Of a stretch of DNA of 7,218 nucleotides, positions 1-5,996 are shown piece by piece. Numbering within the stretch: the first letter of the stretch is position 1; each line of letters begins with the position of its first letter. Origin of the DNA: Bacillota bacterium (lineage in GTDB: Bacteria; Bacillota_A; Clostridia; Lachnospirales; Bianqueaceae); NCBI GenBank assembly GCA_017420625.1, contig JAFOIR010000047.1:1-7218 (forward strand). The letters are read 5' to 3'. Both the position numbers and the translations under genes were made by a program. Under the pieces are notes generated by a model, which worked only from the letters and a program-made list of their open reading frames with translations, searched no databases and was not told where the DNA came from.

Positions 1-179
1 GGCTCTGACGGCATGGATGCATAATCGGTGCTGTCCAGTGTATAGCGGCTGATGACGTCTCCGGCTTTTTCCAGCTGGATCGGTTTTTCATCCGGTCCCT
101 CTTTGCTCCCGCAGCCGGAAAGCAGGCTTACGGCCAGAAGGATCGCCATCAGCAAAGACAGAATTTTCTTATTCTTCAC
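1..179 (-). CDS. N-terminal part of a third lipoprotein (partial, 3' end outside window)
   Basis: From GTG at 179-177 the frame is open to the left edge (59 codons). It encodes MKNKKILSLLMAILLAVSLL followed by the lipobox LSGC with Cys23 and then GSKEGPDEKP, a polar tether. This is a textbook lipoprotein signal: basic start, hydrophobic core, lipobox. The start is strongly supported by AGGAGG (190-185) five bases upstream. The gap after the amylase stop is only 14 bases, and the stop TAA runs into the Shine-Dalgarno region, so the two genes are co-transcribed and probably translationally coupled. The visible mature residues (about 37) match no family I recognise. Context suggests another cell-surface starch or oligosaccharide protein, but this is inference. 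Confidence 0.85.
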   Translation of the reverse strand, partial: MKNKKILSLLMAILLAVSLLSGCGSKEGPDEKPIQLEKAGDVISRYTLDSTDYASMPSE

Positions 180-193
180 TTGTGCCTCCTTCC
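177..193 (-). promoter_or_regulatory. Ribosome binding site and GTG start of the third lipoprotein
   Basis: The minus strand reads GGAAGGAGG, then five bases CACAA, then GTG. This is the strongest Shine-Dalgarno in the window, and it compensates for the GTG start. It begins immediately after the amylase TAA (196-194). Confidence 0.8.
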
Positions 194-2206
194 TTACAAG
201 CCGCTGAGGTCATAAAAACCGCTCTTCAGAAGATCGCCGGAAATATCCGGACTTTGTTTCAGTACATGAGAATCCCAGTTTGTGGGATCGCCGATCCTGT
301 AGTCTTTTTCAAATACTGCGACCAGAAAACCCGTCATCCCAGTGGTATCGATCAGCAGGACGCCGCCCTGGATCTCATAGTCCTGACTCCAGCGACCCGG
401 TGACCAGCTCCAGATATAAAGTGCATAATCACCATTCAGGTATTTGTCATCCAGACCGATGACATTGAACTTTCCTTCGATCAGCTGTACCTGACGGTAG
501 GTCAGGGTCTGTTCAAAGGCATTCTTTCCTTTCTTCAGACAGATGGTAAGATTGCAGATTCCGTCATCCGTATGATCCGAAATTTTTACTTTCGTTTCGT
601 TTTCGATCGGATATTTGTCAGAAGCATTCCCATTAAAATAATAGTATGCTTCATCACAGTTCTTTGTTTTCAGCGCGATTTCCTTGTCGCCAACGAAAGT
701 GCAGTCCTTTTCGGAGATCTCTACCTGAGGATGGACATCCTTTGAACGCGTAATGACAGCCATGCCGTTCACTTCAAAGCGGACATAGGCGATATGATCG
801 GAAACAACGACTTTTTCACCAGTGAGTGCATCATAGTAGTTGCCGGTTTCCAGGTGGGGAACCGCGACTTTCACGATCTTGTCCGGATCGACGTCACCGA
901 CGTTCAGGATGAGCGCACCCTGATCTGATCCGCTGCCATCCGAAGCGGCACCGATCTTCTCGTTGACATATAAGGTGCCTTCCGCTGATTCGTAGGATTC
1001 TGCATCATAGAAACGGTTGTGGAACCGGTTGCTGACCGCTACATATTCACTTTCAAACGCATAGGACCCGATCACGCCGACTGTCAGTTCTTCGGTCGGC
1101 CTTGCCAGGTACAGACCGCCGAGGCCTTTCTTTGCGGCGATGATCGACCAGTATTTGGCTACGCGCACATCCGAATAATGGGTGTTGTTCGAAACATATT
1201 CGTCATGGCTCTCCACCCATGCGATCAGATCTTCCGGATTGTCTGTTTTCAATACCGCACTCAGGATCTTGGTCGCATCTTTGGAGGCAAAGACATTTTT
1301 CAGCTGGGCGGCAAATCCGTCATCCGTGATCCGCATATGATCGGTATAGACACTCAGGTTCCGCCCGGTCGGCGAATTCAGGATCTCTCCGTAGGCATAG
1401 AGGTCTTTGCCGGTCTTTTCCTTATAATAAGCTTTTGCCACTTCCAGGGTGTTGTCCCAGAAATCACTCGGATAATCGGGATCCTGCTCCGTCTCGATAT
1501 GCTTGGCTGCATCGAAGCGGAATCCGTCGATGCCGACATCGATGCATTCCTTAAGGAGTGCAAGGACCCGTTCCTGCACATAGGCATTGGAAGTATCCAG
1601 ATCCGGAAGTGCACCGTACGCGTAATTCTGCGTTTCCGCACCGGATCCGCCGGCGTTTTTATTGTGATGGAAGGTGATGCCGTGGCCATCCGTATCTTCA
1701 TTCCGATTTGCGTAGATGATCGGTTCATACTCTGCTACGGCGGGAGAAACGGTCGGAGTTCCGTCTGCCTCCGTTTCAACGCCGTCCGAGTTGGCCAGAT
1801 GGTTCACCACGATATCCGCCAGTATACAGATGCCGTATTTCTCTGCTTCCGCGCAGAGCTCGGTCAGCTCTTCCTTGGTGCCCAGCGCCGAATCATCACC
1901 GATCAGAAAACCGAGCGGCTGATAGAAAGCCCACCAGTTGGATCCTCCGCTTTTCGGCTGCTGCACCGGCATGGTCAGCACATTTTTGAAGCCAGCGTTT
2001 TGGATGTTCTCCAGATTGATCAGGATCTCATGATAAGTCCAGTTAAATGCGTGAAGTGTCAGTCCGTCTTCTGCATTTTCGGGAAGCGCATCTGTATAGC
2101 TGTCTTCAAAATCATTGCAGGCAGGAACCTTGTCGCTGCAGCCAAATAACCCAAGGCACAGTGACAAGGCCAGTAATGTACAGATGAATTGTTTAACGAT
2201 TTTCAT
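194..2206 (-). CDS. Extracellular GH13 alpha-amylase lipoprotein, AmyE-like, with C-terminal starch-binding region
   Basis: This enzyme hydrolyses internal alpha-1,4 bonds of starch at the cell surface. It has 670 residues from the ATG at 2206, chosen because AGAGGG lies eight bases upstream and the signal peptide begins there. The lipobox is LFGC with Cys23. GH13 regions in order: DIVVNH (131-136), GFRFDAAKH (228-236, nucleophile Asp232), YGEIL (272-276, acid/base Glu274) and WVESHDEY (330-337, transition-state Asp335). All catalytic residues are present. ILHAWNW-like HAFNW near the start, LARP and NRFHN place it near Bacillus AmyE (GH13 subfamily 28). After domain C (to about 488) come an Ig/Fn3-like segment (about 490-572) and a Trp/Tyr-rich tail (about 578-670, YALYIWSWSPGRW, NWDSHVL) that looks like a CBM26-type module. 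Second gene of the lipoprotein operon. Confidence 0.95.
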   Translation of the reverse strand: MKIVKQFICTLLALSLCLGLFGCSDKVPACNDFEDSYTDALPENAEDGLTLHAFNWTYHEILINLENIQNAGFKNVLTMPVQQPKSGGSNWWAFYQPLGFLIGDDSALGTKEELTELCAEAEKYGICILADIVVNHLANSDGVETEADGTPTVSPAVAEYEPIIYANRNEDTDGHGITFHHNKNAGGSGAETQNYAYGALPDLDTSNAYVQERVLALLKECIDVGIDGFRFDAAKHIETEQDPDYPSDFWDNTLEVAKAYYKEKTGKDLYAYGEILNSPTGRNLSVYTDHMRITDDGFAAQLKNVFASKDATKILSAVLKTDNPEDLIAWVESHDEYVSNNTHYSDVRVAKYWSIIAAKKGLGGLYLARPTEELTVGVIGSYAFESEYVAVSNRFHNRFYDAESYESAEGTLYVNEKIGAASDGSGSDQGALILNVGDVDPDKIVKVAVPHLETGNYYDALTGEKVVVSDHIAYVRFEVNGMAVITRSKDVHPQVEISEKDCTFVGDKEIALKTKNCDEAYYYFNGNASDKYPIENETKVKISDHTDDGICNLTICLKKGKNAFEQTLTYRQVQLIEGKFNVIGLDDKYLNGDYALYIWSWSPGRWSQDYEIQGGVLLIDTTGMTGFLVAVFEKDYRIGDPTNWDSHVLKQSPDISGDLLKSGFYDLSGL

Positions 2207-2220
2207 GTTTGCATCCCTCT
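2204..2220 (-). promoter_or_regulatory. Ribosome binding site that fixes the amylase start
   Basis: AGAGGG (2220-2215) lies eight bases before the ATG at 2206-2204. The resulting protein starts MKIVKQF and has a normal lipoprotein signal. An in-frame start at 2260 would put 18 charged residues before the signal and begin inside the terminator hairpin, so it is not used. Confidence 0.85.
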
Positions 2221-2259
2221 CACGCGATGATGCTTCTCTATATATGATATAAGGAAACA

Positions 2260-2282
2260 AAGGGGCCCAAAATGAGCCCCTT
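2260..2282 (-). terminator. Intergenic terminator or attenuator between the lipoprotein and amylase genes
   Basis: Eighteen bases after the lipoprotein stop codon, the minus strand reads AAGGGGCTC, loop ATTTT, GGGCCCCTT. This is a nine-pair stem with one G-U pair. It is followed by TTGTTTCCTT, a broken T-tract, suggesting partial and not complete termination. I see no convincing separate promoter between it and the amylase start, so read-through probably supplies the amylase message. Confidence 0.7.
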
Positions 2283-2300
2283 CTATGCTGCTAAGCAGAA

Positions 2301-3260
2301 TTATTTCTTGACAGCGGTAACGGTAACGTCGTCTGCGCTGTTGAATACGATCGTGACTTCGTAGGTGCCGTCTTCTTCGGCTACCAGGTTGTCAGCGCCG
2401 TTGCCCCAGCTGTAATCCCATGCTCCGTCTGCACGTACCTTGAACTCGGTACCGGCAGTCAGTTCGACTTCGCCAACCCAGGTATTGTCCGCTGTTTTTT
2501 CCATAGCGACATCGCCGTTCCAGTCATTGAAACCGCCGATGATGCCGTAGGTATGGTCTGCGGGAACATATTCCAGGATCTCTTCATAGGGGATACCGTC
2601 TTTCGCTTCTTTCAGTACCAGACCAACGCCGTATCCGGGATTGCCGGCTGCGGAAACGCTGTTGTACTGAGCGATGACAAGGGTATACACACCGGAACCA
2701 CCGGTGACGACCGGGTTGCTGGCCCAGGAGAAGCCATACTCATCGGGCTCTTCCTGCCAGATGGGATACCATACGGTATCCGGAGTCAGAGACTCAGCAT
2801 AAGCGGTCTTGGGATCGCTGATCCACTGATCTTCTGCATAAACTTTGTTGTCGCCGTCGACATCAACAGTGCACTGTGCAACCTTGAATGCGTAGGAGCC
2901 GTTGGCACGATACAGTTTTCCGTCTTTCAGGAAGTTGGTGGTCCAGCCGGCGTCATTCGTACCGAAGATCAGTTCGGTCTTATACAGATATTTGACATCT
3001 TTGCCTTCCAGTGCTTTGAACAGGTCTTCGCTGATGGCTTTGACGTCTTTCAGCGCGATGGCTTCCAGTGCGGATTTCTCGTAAAGCTCGGTGGCTTTAC
3101 CATTCCAGCTGTTTTCGGTTCCATCAGCCAGCAGGAACTGACCGTGGGTAACCCAGGCAGCATGTCCTTCATCTTTCAGCGGGCTTGAGCTTCCGCCGCT
3201 GCAGGCTGTCAGAGAAAGAACCATAGCAGCTGCAAGCAGAAATACGAGAACTTTCTTCAT
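2301..3260 (-). CDS. Surface lipoprotein with C-terminal SusE/F-like starch-binding module
   Basis: This is a 319-residue predicted lipoprotein. Signal peptide: MKK, then a hydrophobic stretch, then lipobox LTAC with Cys20 as the lipidated residue, followed by a Ser/Gly linker. Residues about 237-317 form a beta-rich module resembling the CBM of SusE/SusF-type starch binders. Its elements are GGFNDWNGDVAM (242-253), FKVRAD (273-278) and WDYSWGN (281-287), with Trp247, Trp281 and Trp285 as likely sugar-stacking residues. Residues about 30-230 are tryptophan- and tyrosine-rich (AAWVTHGQFLLADG, WYPIWQEEPDEYGFSW) and not assigned to a family; they look like a second ligand-binding region and have no enzymatic motif I recognise. 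AGGAGA eight bases before ATG supports the start. It is the first gene after the promoter, and the amylase gene follows through a hairpin. Inferred role: holding starch or maltodextrin at the cell surface. It lacks the usual length and pattern of an ABC solute-binding protein. Confidence 0.82.
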   Translation of the reverse strand: MKKVLVFLLAAAMVLSLTACSGGSSSPLKDEGHAAWVTHGQFLLADGTENSWNGKATELYEKSALEAIALKDVKAISEDLFKALEGKDVKYLYKTELIFGTNDAGWTTNFLKDGKLYRANGSYAFKVAQCTVDVDGDNKVYAEDQWISDPKTAYAESLTPDTVWYPIWQEEPDEYGFSWASNPVVTGGSGVYTLVIAQYNSVSAAGNPGYGVGLVLKEAKDGIPYEEILEYVPADHTYGIIGGFNDWNGDVAMEKTADNTWVGEVELTAGTEFKVRADGAWDYSWGNGADNLVAEEDGTYEVTIVFNSADDVTVTAVKK

Positions 3261-3301
3261 GATTTTTCTCTCCTTTTATATTTTTTGCCGTGATTTGGCT
3301 G

Positions 3302-3330
3302 TTCAGTTCTGCACAGGTGCAGAATCTGAA
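3302..3330 (-). promoter_or_regulatory. Strong inverted repeat at the extreme 5' end of the lipoprotein mRNA
   Basis: On the minus strand the arms are TTCAG-A-TTCTGCAC and GTGCAGAA-CTGAA, separated by CT. They pair over 13 positions with one bulged A and a two-base centre (or 12 pairs and a CCTG tetraloop). The core TTCTGCACCTGTGCAGAA is itself a near-perfect DNA palindrome. It begins two to four bases after the predicted transcription start and is not followed by a T-tract, so it is not a terminator. It could be a repressor operator covering the start site or a 5'-end mRNA-stabilising hairpin. Confidence 0.7.
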
Positions 3331-3339
3331 TACTTTTTT

Positions 3340-3368
3340 ATTCTATACCTTTTTTTGGGGAGAATCAA
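3340..3368 (-). promoter_or_regulatory. Sigma-A-type promoter of the starch lipoprotein operon
   Basis: The -35 element is TTGATT (3368-3363, four of six consensus bases), with a 17-base spacer and a -10 element TAGAAT (3345-3340, five of six). The upstream 50 bases are very A+T-rich with A/T runs, resembling an UP element. Predicted transcription start is around 3334-3332, giving a leader of about 73 bases. It is the only promoter with good spacing that I found in the 205-base gap between the two operons. Confidence 0.75.
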
Positions 3369-3430
3369 TAATAATAATGACAATTTAACAACTTTTTTTA
3401 ACATTTTTGTGCGTTTTCTGCCCATTTTTT

Positions 3431-3461
3431 AGAAAAAAAAGCCCACGTAGGATGCGCGAGC
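3431..3461 (-). terminator. Intrinsic terminator closing the proS operon
   Basis: Five bases after the TGA of the methyltransferase gene, the minus strand reads GCTCGCG, a seven-base loop CATCCTA, then CGTGGGC. This gives a seven-pair stem with two G-U pairs, followed directly by eight T residues (3440-3433). The T-tract occurs only in the minus direction, so it ends leftward transcription and insulates the lipoprotein operon promoter just downstream. Confidence 0.85.
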
Positions 3462-3465
3462 TATA

Positions 3466-5151
3466 TCAGACTACTCTTTTCACAATATAAAGTCTTGGCA
3501 AAAGTCCGCCGGCCTGAAGCCGGTACTGTTTCAGAATTTTCAGATCAGAAGCTTTACCAAGGATCTTCTCCAGGAGCCTTCCTTCCATCGTATAAAGTAC
3601 GGCGATTCCTCCATCAGCAAGCCATCCCGGAATCCTGCGGACAAGCGACTCATAAAGCACTTCATTCTTTGCGTGATCACCAACGCGAAGGCCAAACGGC
3701 AGATTGGCATAGATCTCATCAAACGGAAGGGCTTTTTCGGGAAGATTCCACCGGGTAAGATCACTCTGGCGGATATTCCAGTCCGTCAGAAAGCCGGTTT
3801 CACCGATAATATCTTCCGGACCCCTAAGTGCGGCTGCCAGATTCTTTTTCGCTGCACGTACCGCGCGAGGTTCAATATCCAGTCCTGTCAGTTCCAGGGG
3901 CCTGAAAGGATCTGCTTTTGCCCGTTCGATCAAAAGCGTTCCGCTGCCGCAGCAGGGATCCAGGATGCGCCGCAGCGCAGCATCTGCCGCGGGTCTTTCT
4001 TTCCGATAGGGTGCGGCCAGATGCATGATCATTGCAGCATTGGCCGGATGGATCGAAGCCGGGATGGTTTCCATCCGATAATCAAACCGATGATCCGGTG
4101 CACAGGAAAACTTCAGAAACCAGTTCATGGCAGACGGATCGTCCTGATCCTGGTATGCACATCTCTTTCCGATCTCGACCCGTACTTCCGCCTCGTAGGA
4201 GGATGGATCATTGACAAGAGAAGATCCGGTCAGCGTTTCGATCTGTTCAATCAGCCGGCGGATCTGATAGCCCCGTCCCTGGTGTGATGGCTTTTCTTTG
4301 TCCTTCGTACGGGAAATTTCCGTTTTCAGTTCGATCCTGTATCGGTAAGGCTCACCGCCGGTCAGACAGGCTCGGCAAAGCGGCAGGATCTCTTCCGGAC
4401 CGGAAAGGGGGATCAGCACCTCCAGCCAGGTCCGATCCTGCTGGAGCTTTGACCATACAAAGCTCCCAGACTCCCCATGCCCACAGGCGACGGCTGATCT
4501 GTCTCCGGACGCAGTCTTGTCGGAAGAAGCAAAGGTTTTCTTCCTGTTTCCTGCTCCGGTCACAAGAATCAGCTCTCTGTCACGAGGATAATCCGCCAAC
4601 CGTTCAGACGGCAGACCCAAGCCATTGTTTAGGCCGCTTGCCTGTGATGAGCTTAACCGGGCTTTTCGAAGTGCTTCCCGCTCGTCGGCGGCATGTTTTT
4701 CGAGCGTATCTTCCGGCACCTGATAATGTTCCAGAAGATCCGCATATCCCATCGCACCGATCGCCAGAATATAGGATGGGCGGACCATCTGTACCTGTTC
4801 TCGGGAGAGCACAAGGTACAGCTTCCCGGCAAGCTCCTGCACCTCTGCTGAAGCTGTATCTTTCCCCGATGACCGATATACTTCCCCCATCACGCGGGCT
4901 GTATTTTTGCGGACTTTCGCTTCCGGACTGTTTAGAAGCGTCAGCCAGAAAGATGCCGGCGCCTCGCGAAAAATCAGTTCCCGCGGAGCCTTTTTTCTGG
5001 CCAACGGAACCAAAAGGCTCAGCGCCTGCGCAATATGCTGCGGGTCCTGAGCCTCTCTTTCTTTTCTGACTTCCTGAAAAAGACCGGCAAGAAGCAAGTG
5101 CGCCTCCCGCACCGCTTCCTTTGCGTCCGATTCATTCTGTCTCTTTGCCAA
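3466..5151 (-). CDS. THUMP/UPF0020-class RNA N2-guanine methyltransferase-like protein with N-terminal helical repeats
   Basis: This is a 561-residue protein. The C-terminal third is a Rossmann SAM-dependent methyltransferase of the TrmN/Trm14/RlmL (UPF0020) group. It shows SIHPANAAMIMHL (366-378) before the core, motif I DPCCGSGT (398-405), the acidic motif LDIEPRA (424-430), and a catalytic NLPFG (483-487) in place of the more usual NPPYG. Expected chemistry is guanine-N2 methylation of tRNA or rRNA; the target is unknown. Residues about 12-145 are helical and HEAT-like (SPEAKVRKNTARVMGEVY), and about 240-345 may correspond to a THUMP-like RNA-binding part, though I see no clear motif. The middle (about 155-235) is low-complexity. 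The start is TTG at 5151-5149 with GGAGG six bases upstream, inside the end of the NagB-like gene, implying translational coupling. It is the last gene before a terminator. Confidence 0.85.
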   Translation of the reverse strand: MAKRQNESDAKEAVREAHLLLAGLFQEVRKEREAQDPQHIAQALSLLVPLARKKAPRELIFREAPASFWLTLLNSPEAKVRKNTARVMGEVYRSSGKDTASAEVQELAGKLYLVLSREQVQMVRPSYILAIGAMGYADLLEHYQVPEDTLEKHAADEREALRKARLSSSQASGLNNGLGLPSERLADYPRDRELILVTGAGNRKKTFASSDKTASGDRSAVACGHGESGSFVWSKLQQDRTWLEVLIPLSGPEEILPLCRACLTGGEPYRYRIELKTEISRTKDKEKPSHQGRGYQIRRLIEQIETLTGSSLVNDPSSYEAEVRVEIGKRCAYQDQDDPSAMNWFLKFSCAPDHRFDYRMETIPASIHPANAAMIMHLAAPYRKERPAADAALRRILDPCCGSGTLLIERAKADPFRPLELTGLDIEPRAVRAAKKNLAAALRGPEDIIGETGFLTDWNIRQSDLTRWNLPEKALPFDEIYANLPFGLRVGDHAKNEVLYESLVRRIPGWLADGGIAVLYTMEGRLLEKILGKASDLKILKQYRLQAGGLLPRLYIVKRVV

Positions 5152-5980
5152 AGTTAGCCTCCAGTAATTTCCTTCCGCTGTCCCGATCTACATACAGCGT
5201 CGCATGCGGGTGCATCCGCATGATCGTCGCGGGCACTTTCTCACGGATCTCACCAAGTACCGTCAGTCCGACAGCCTCTTCCTTGGTCGCTGCCGGCACC
5301 ATGCAGAAAAGTTCCTTTGCCCTTGCCAGTGCAGGCACTGTCAGGGTCAGGGCATGTGTCGGTACTTCATCGATCGAGCGAAAGCATCCGTCATGGACCT
5401 GCTGCATCCGGCAGCGCTCATCCAGCGAAACCAGCTTTACCAGGTCCGGATCATCAAATCGGGCCACATGCGGATCATTGAATGCAATGTGCCCGTTCTC
5501 ACCGATTCCCAGAAAAACAAGGTCGACGGGATCTTCCTCCAGCAGCCGGCTGTACCGCACGGTTTCAGCCGCCACTGCTGCCTCATCCGGCGCATATTCC
5601 CGACTTGCCTGAAGATATTCCACTTTTCCGAACGGCACCCTTTCGAAGATGCCGCGTCTTAAGAAGTTTCCGAATCCCTGCGGTGCATCCTCGCTAAGAC
5701 CCACATACTCGTCCATATGATAAGCATGCACCTTCGAAAAATCGATCTTCCCGCCAACGCGCAGATCCTCTGCACATAGAGCCTCCAGAAACTCGTTCTG
5801 TGACGGCGCTGCAGCGAAGATGACCGAGCAGAAGCCCTTTTCGGCAATCACCCGCTCGATCGCAGCTGCTGCATCCGAAGCCGCAGCTTTGCCGAGTGCC
5901 GCCCGATTTTCATAGATTTCAACCGACAGCCGGCCTGCTTTTCCCTGGCGGATCAGTCCGGCTTTTCCTTGTGCGATCAT
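5132..5980 (-). CDS. nagB: Glucosamine-6-phosphate deaminase-like protein (divergent NagB subfamily)
   Basis: This 282-residue NagB/6-phosphogluconolactonase-superfamily protein is expected to convert glucosamine-6-phosphate to fructose-6-phosphate and ammonia in the cytoplasm. Seen: the MDEYVGL motif with the putative catalytic Asp90, the core GIGENGHIAFNDP (residues 158-170) with His164, and a C-terminal MHPHATLYVD element. Differences from E. coli NagB: Asn162 stands where the catalytic-loop Asp141 would be and Asp169 where Glu148 would be. The phosphate loop is AAAPSQNEFL (56-65) and not the usual glycine-rich SGG/TGG loop. These traits mark a distinct Firmicutes-type subfamily, so the exact substrate is less sure than the fold. 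The start is supported by GAGGG (5991-5987) six bases before ATG. It gives about 17 residues of extension before the usual family start, containing an imperfect repeat. The 3' end overlaps the next gene by 20 bases. Confidence 0.85.
   Translation of the reverse strand: MIAQGKAGLIRQGKAGRLSVEIYENRAALGKAAASDAAAAIERVIAEKGFCSVIFAAAPSQNEFLEALCAEDLRVGGKIDFSKVHAYHMDEYVGLSEDAPQGFGNFLRRGIFERVPFGKVEYLQASREYAPDEAAVAAETVRYSRLLEEDPVDLVFLGIGENGHIAFNDPHVARFDDPDLVKLVSLDERCRMQQVHDGCFRSIDEVPTHALTLTVPALARAKELFCMVPAATKEEAVGLTVLGEIREKVPATIMRMHPHATLYVDRDSGRKLLEANFGKETE
5149..5162 (-). promoter_or_regulatory. Ribosome binding site and TTG start of the methyltransferase gene
   Basis: GGAGG at 5162-5158 is followed by six bases (CTAACT) and TTG at 5151-5149. 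It is the only well-placed Shine-Dalgarno near the 5' end of this frame, and it lies within the coding region of the upstream NagB-like gene. This decides an overlapping, coupled start with a rare start codon. Confidence 0.75.
5924..5971 (-). repeat. Imperfect 24-base tandem repeat at the 5' end of the NagB-like gene
   Basis: Two 24-base units (5971-5948 and 5947-5924) encode QGKAGLIR and QGKAGRLS. The first 14 bases of the units differ at two positions (CAAGGAAAAGCCGG against CAGGGAAAAGCAGG). The repeat builds the N-terminal extension that precedes the usual NagB fold start (VEIYEN). Confidence 0.6.
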
Positions 5981-5996
5981 TTCATTCCCTCAGGGA

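Noticed and set aside
1019..2149. Long open frame (376 codons) on the plus strand
   Set aside because: It lies wholly antisense to the amylase gene, its translation has no recognisable domain, and it is rich in residues expected from reading GC-biased codons backward. The opposite strand holds a complete GH13 enzyme.
2207..2258. Possible promoter in the A+T-rich stretch before the amylase gene
   Set aside because: TATA-like sequences are present but no -35 element lies at 16 to 18 bases; TTGTTT is only about 12 bases from TATAGA.
2207..2260. In-frame upstream start for the amylase at 2260
   Set aside because: It would begin inside the terminator hairpin, has no ribosome binding site, and would place a charged peptide before the lipoprotein signal.
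2553..3188. Plus-strand open frame of 211 codons
   Set aside because: It mirrors the starch lipoprotein gene, and its translation looks like a reverse-strand artefact with no signal or domain.
3406..3419. Possible CcpA cre site (minus strand AGAAAACGCACAAA)
   Set aside because: It misses three of the ten fixed positions of the TGWAANCGNTNWCA consensus and has poor symmetry, so it is no better than chance in A+T-rich DNA.
4284..5069. Plus-strand open frame of 261 codons
   Set aside because: It is antisense to the methyltransferase N-terminal half, with Arg/Pro/Ser-rich translation, no ribosome binding site I can see and no recognisable motif.
5986..5996. Small palindrome TCCCTCAGGGA over the ribosome binding site of the NagB-like gene
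   Set aside because: The five-base arms with a one-base centre cannot form a stable RNA hairpin, and the half-site is simply the Shine-Dalgarno and its chance complement.
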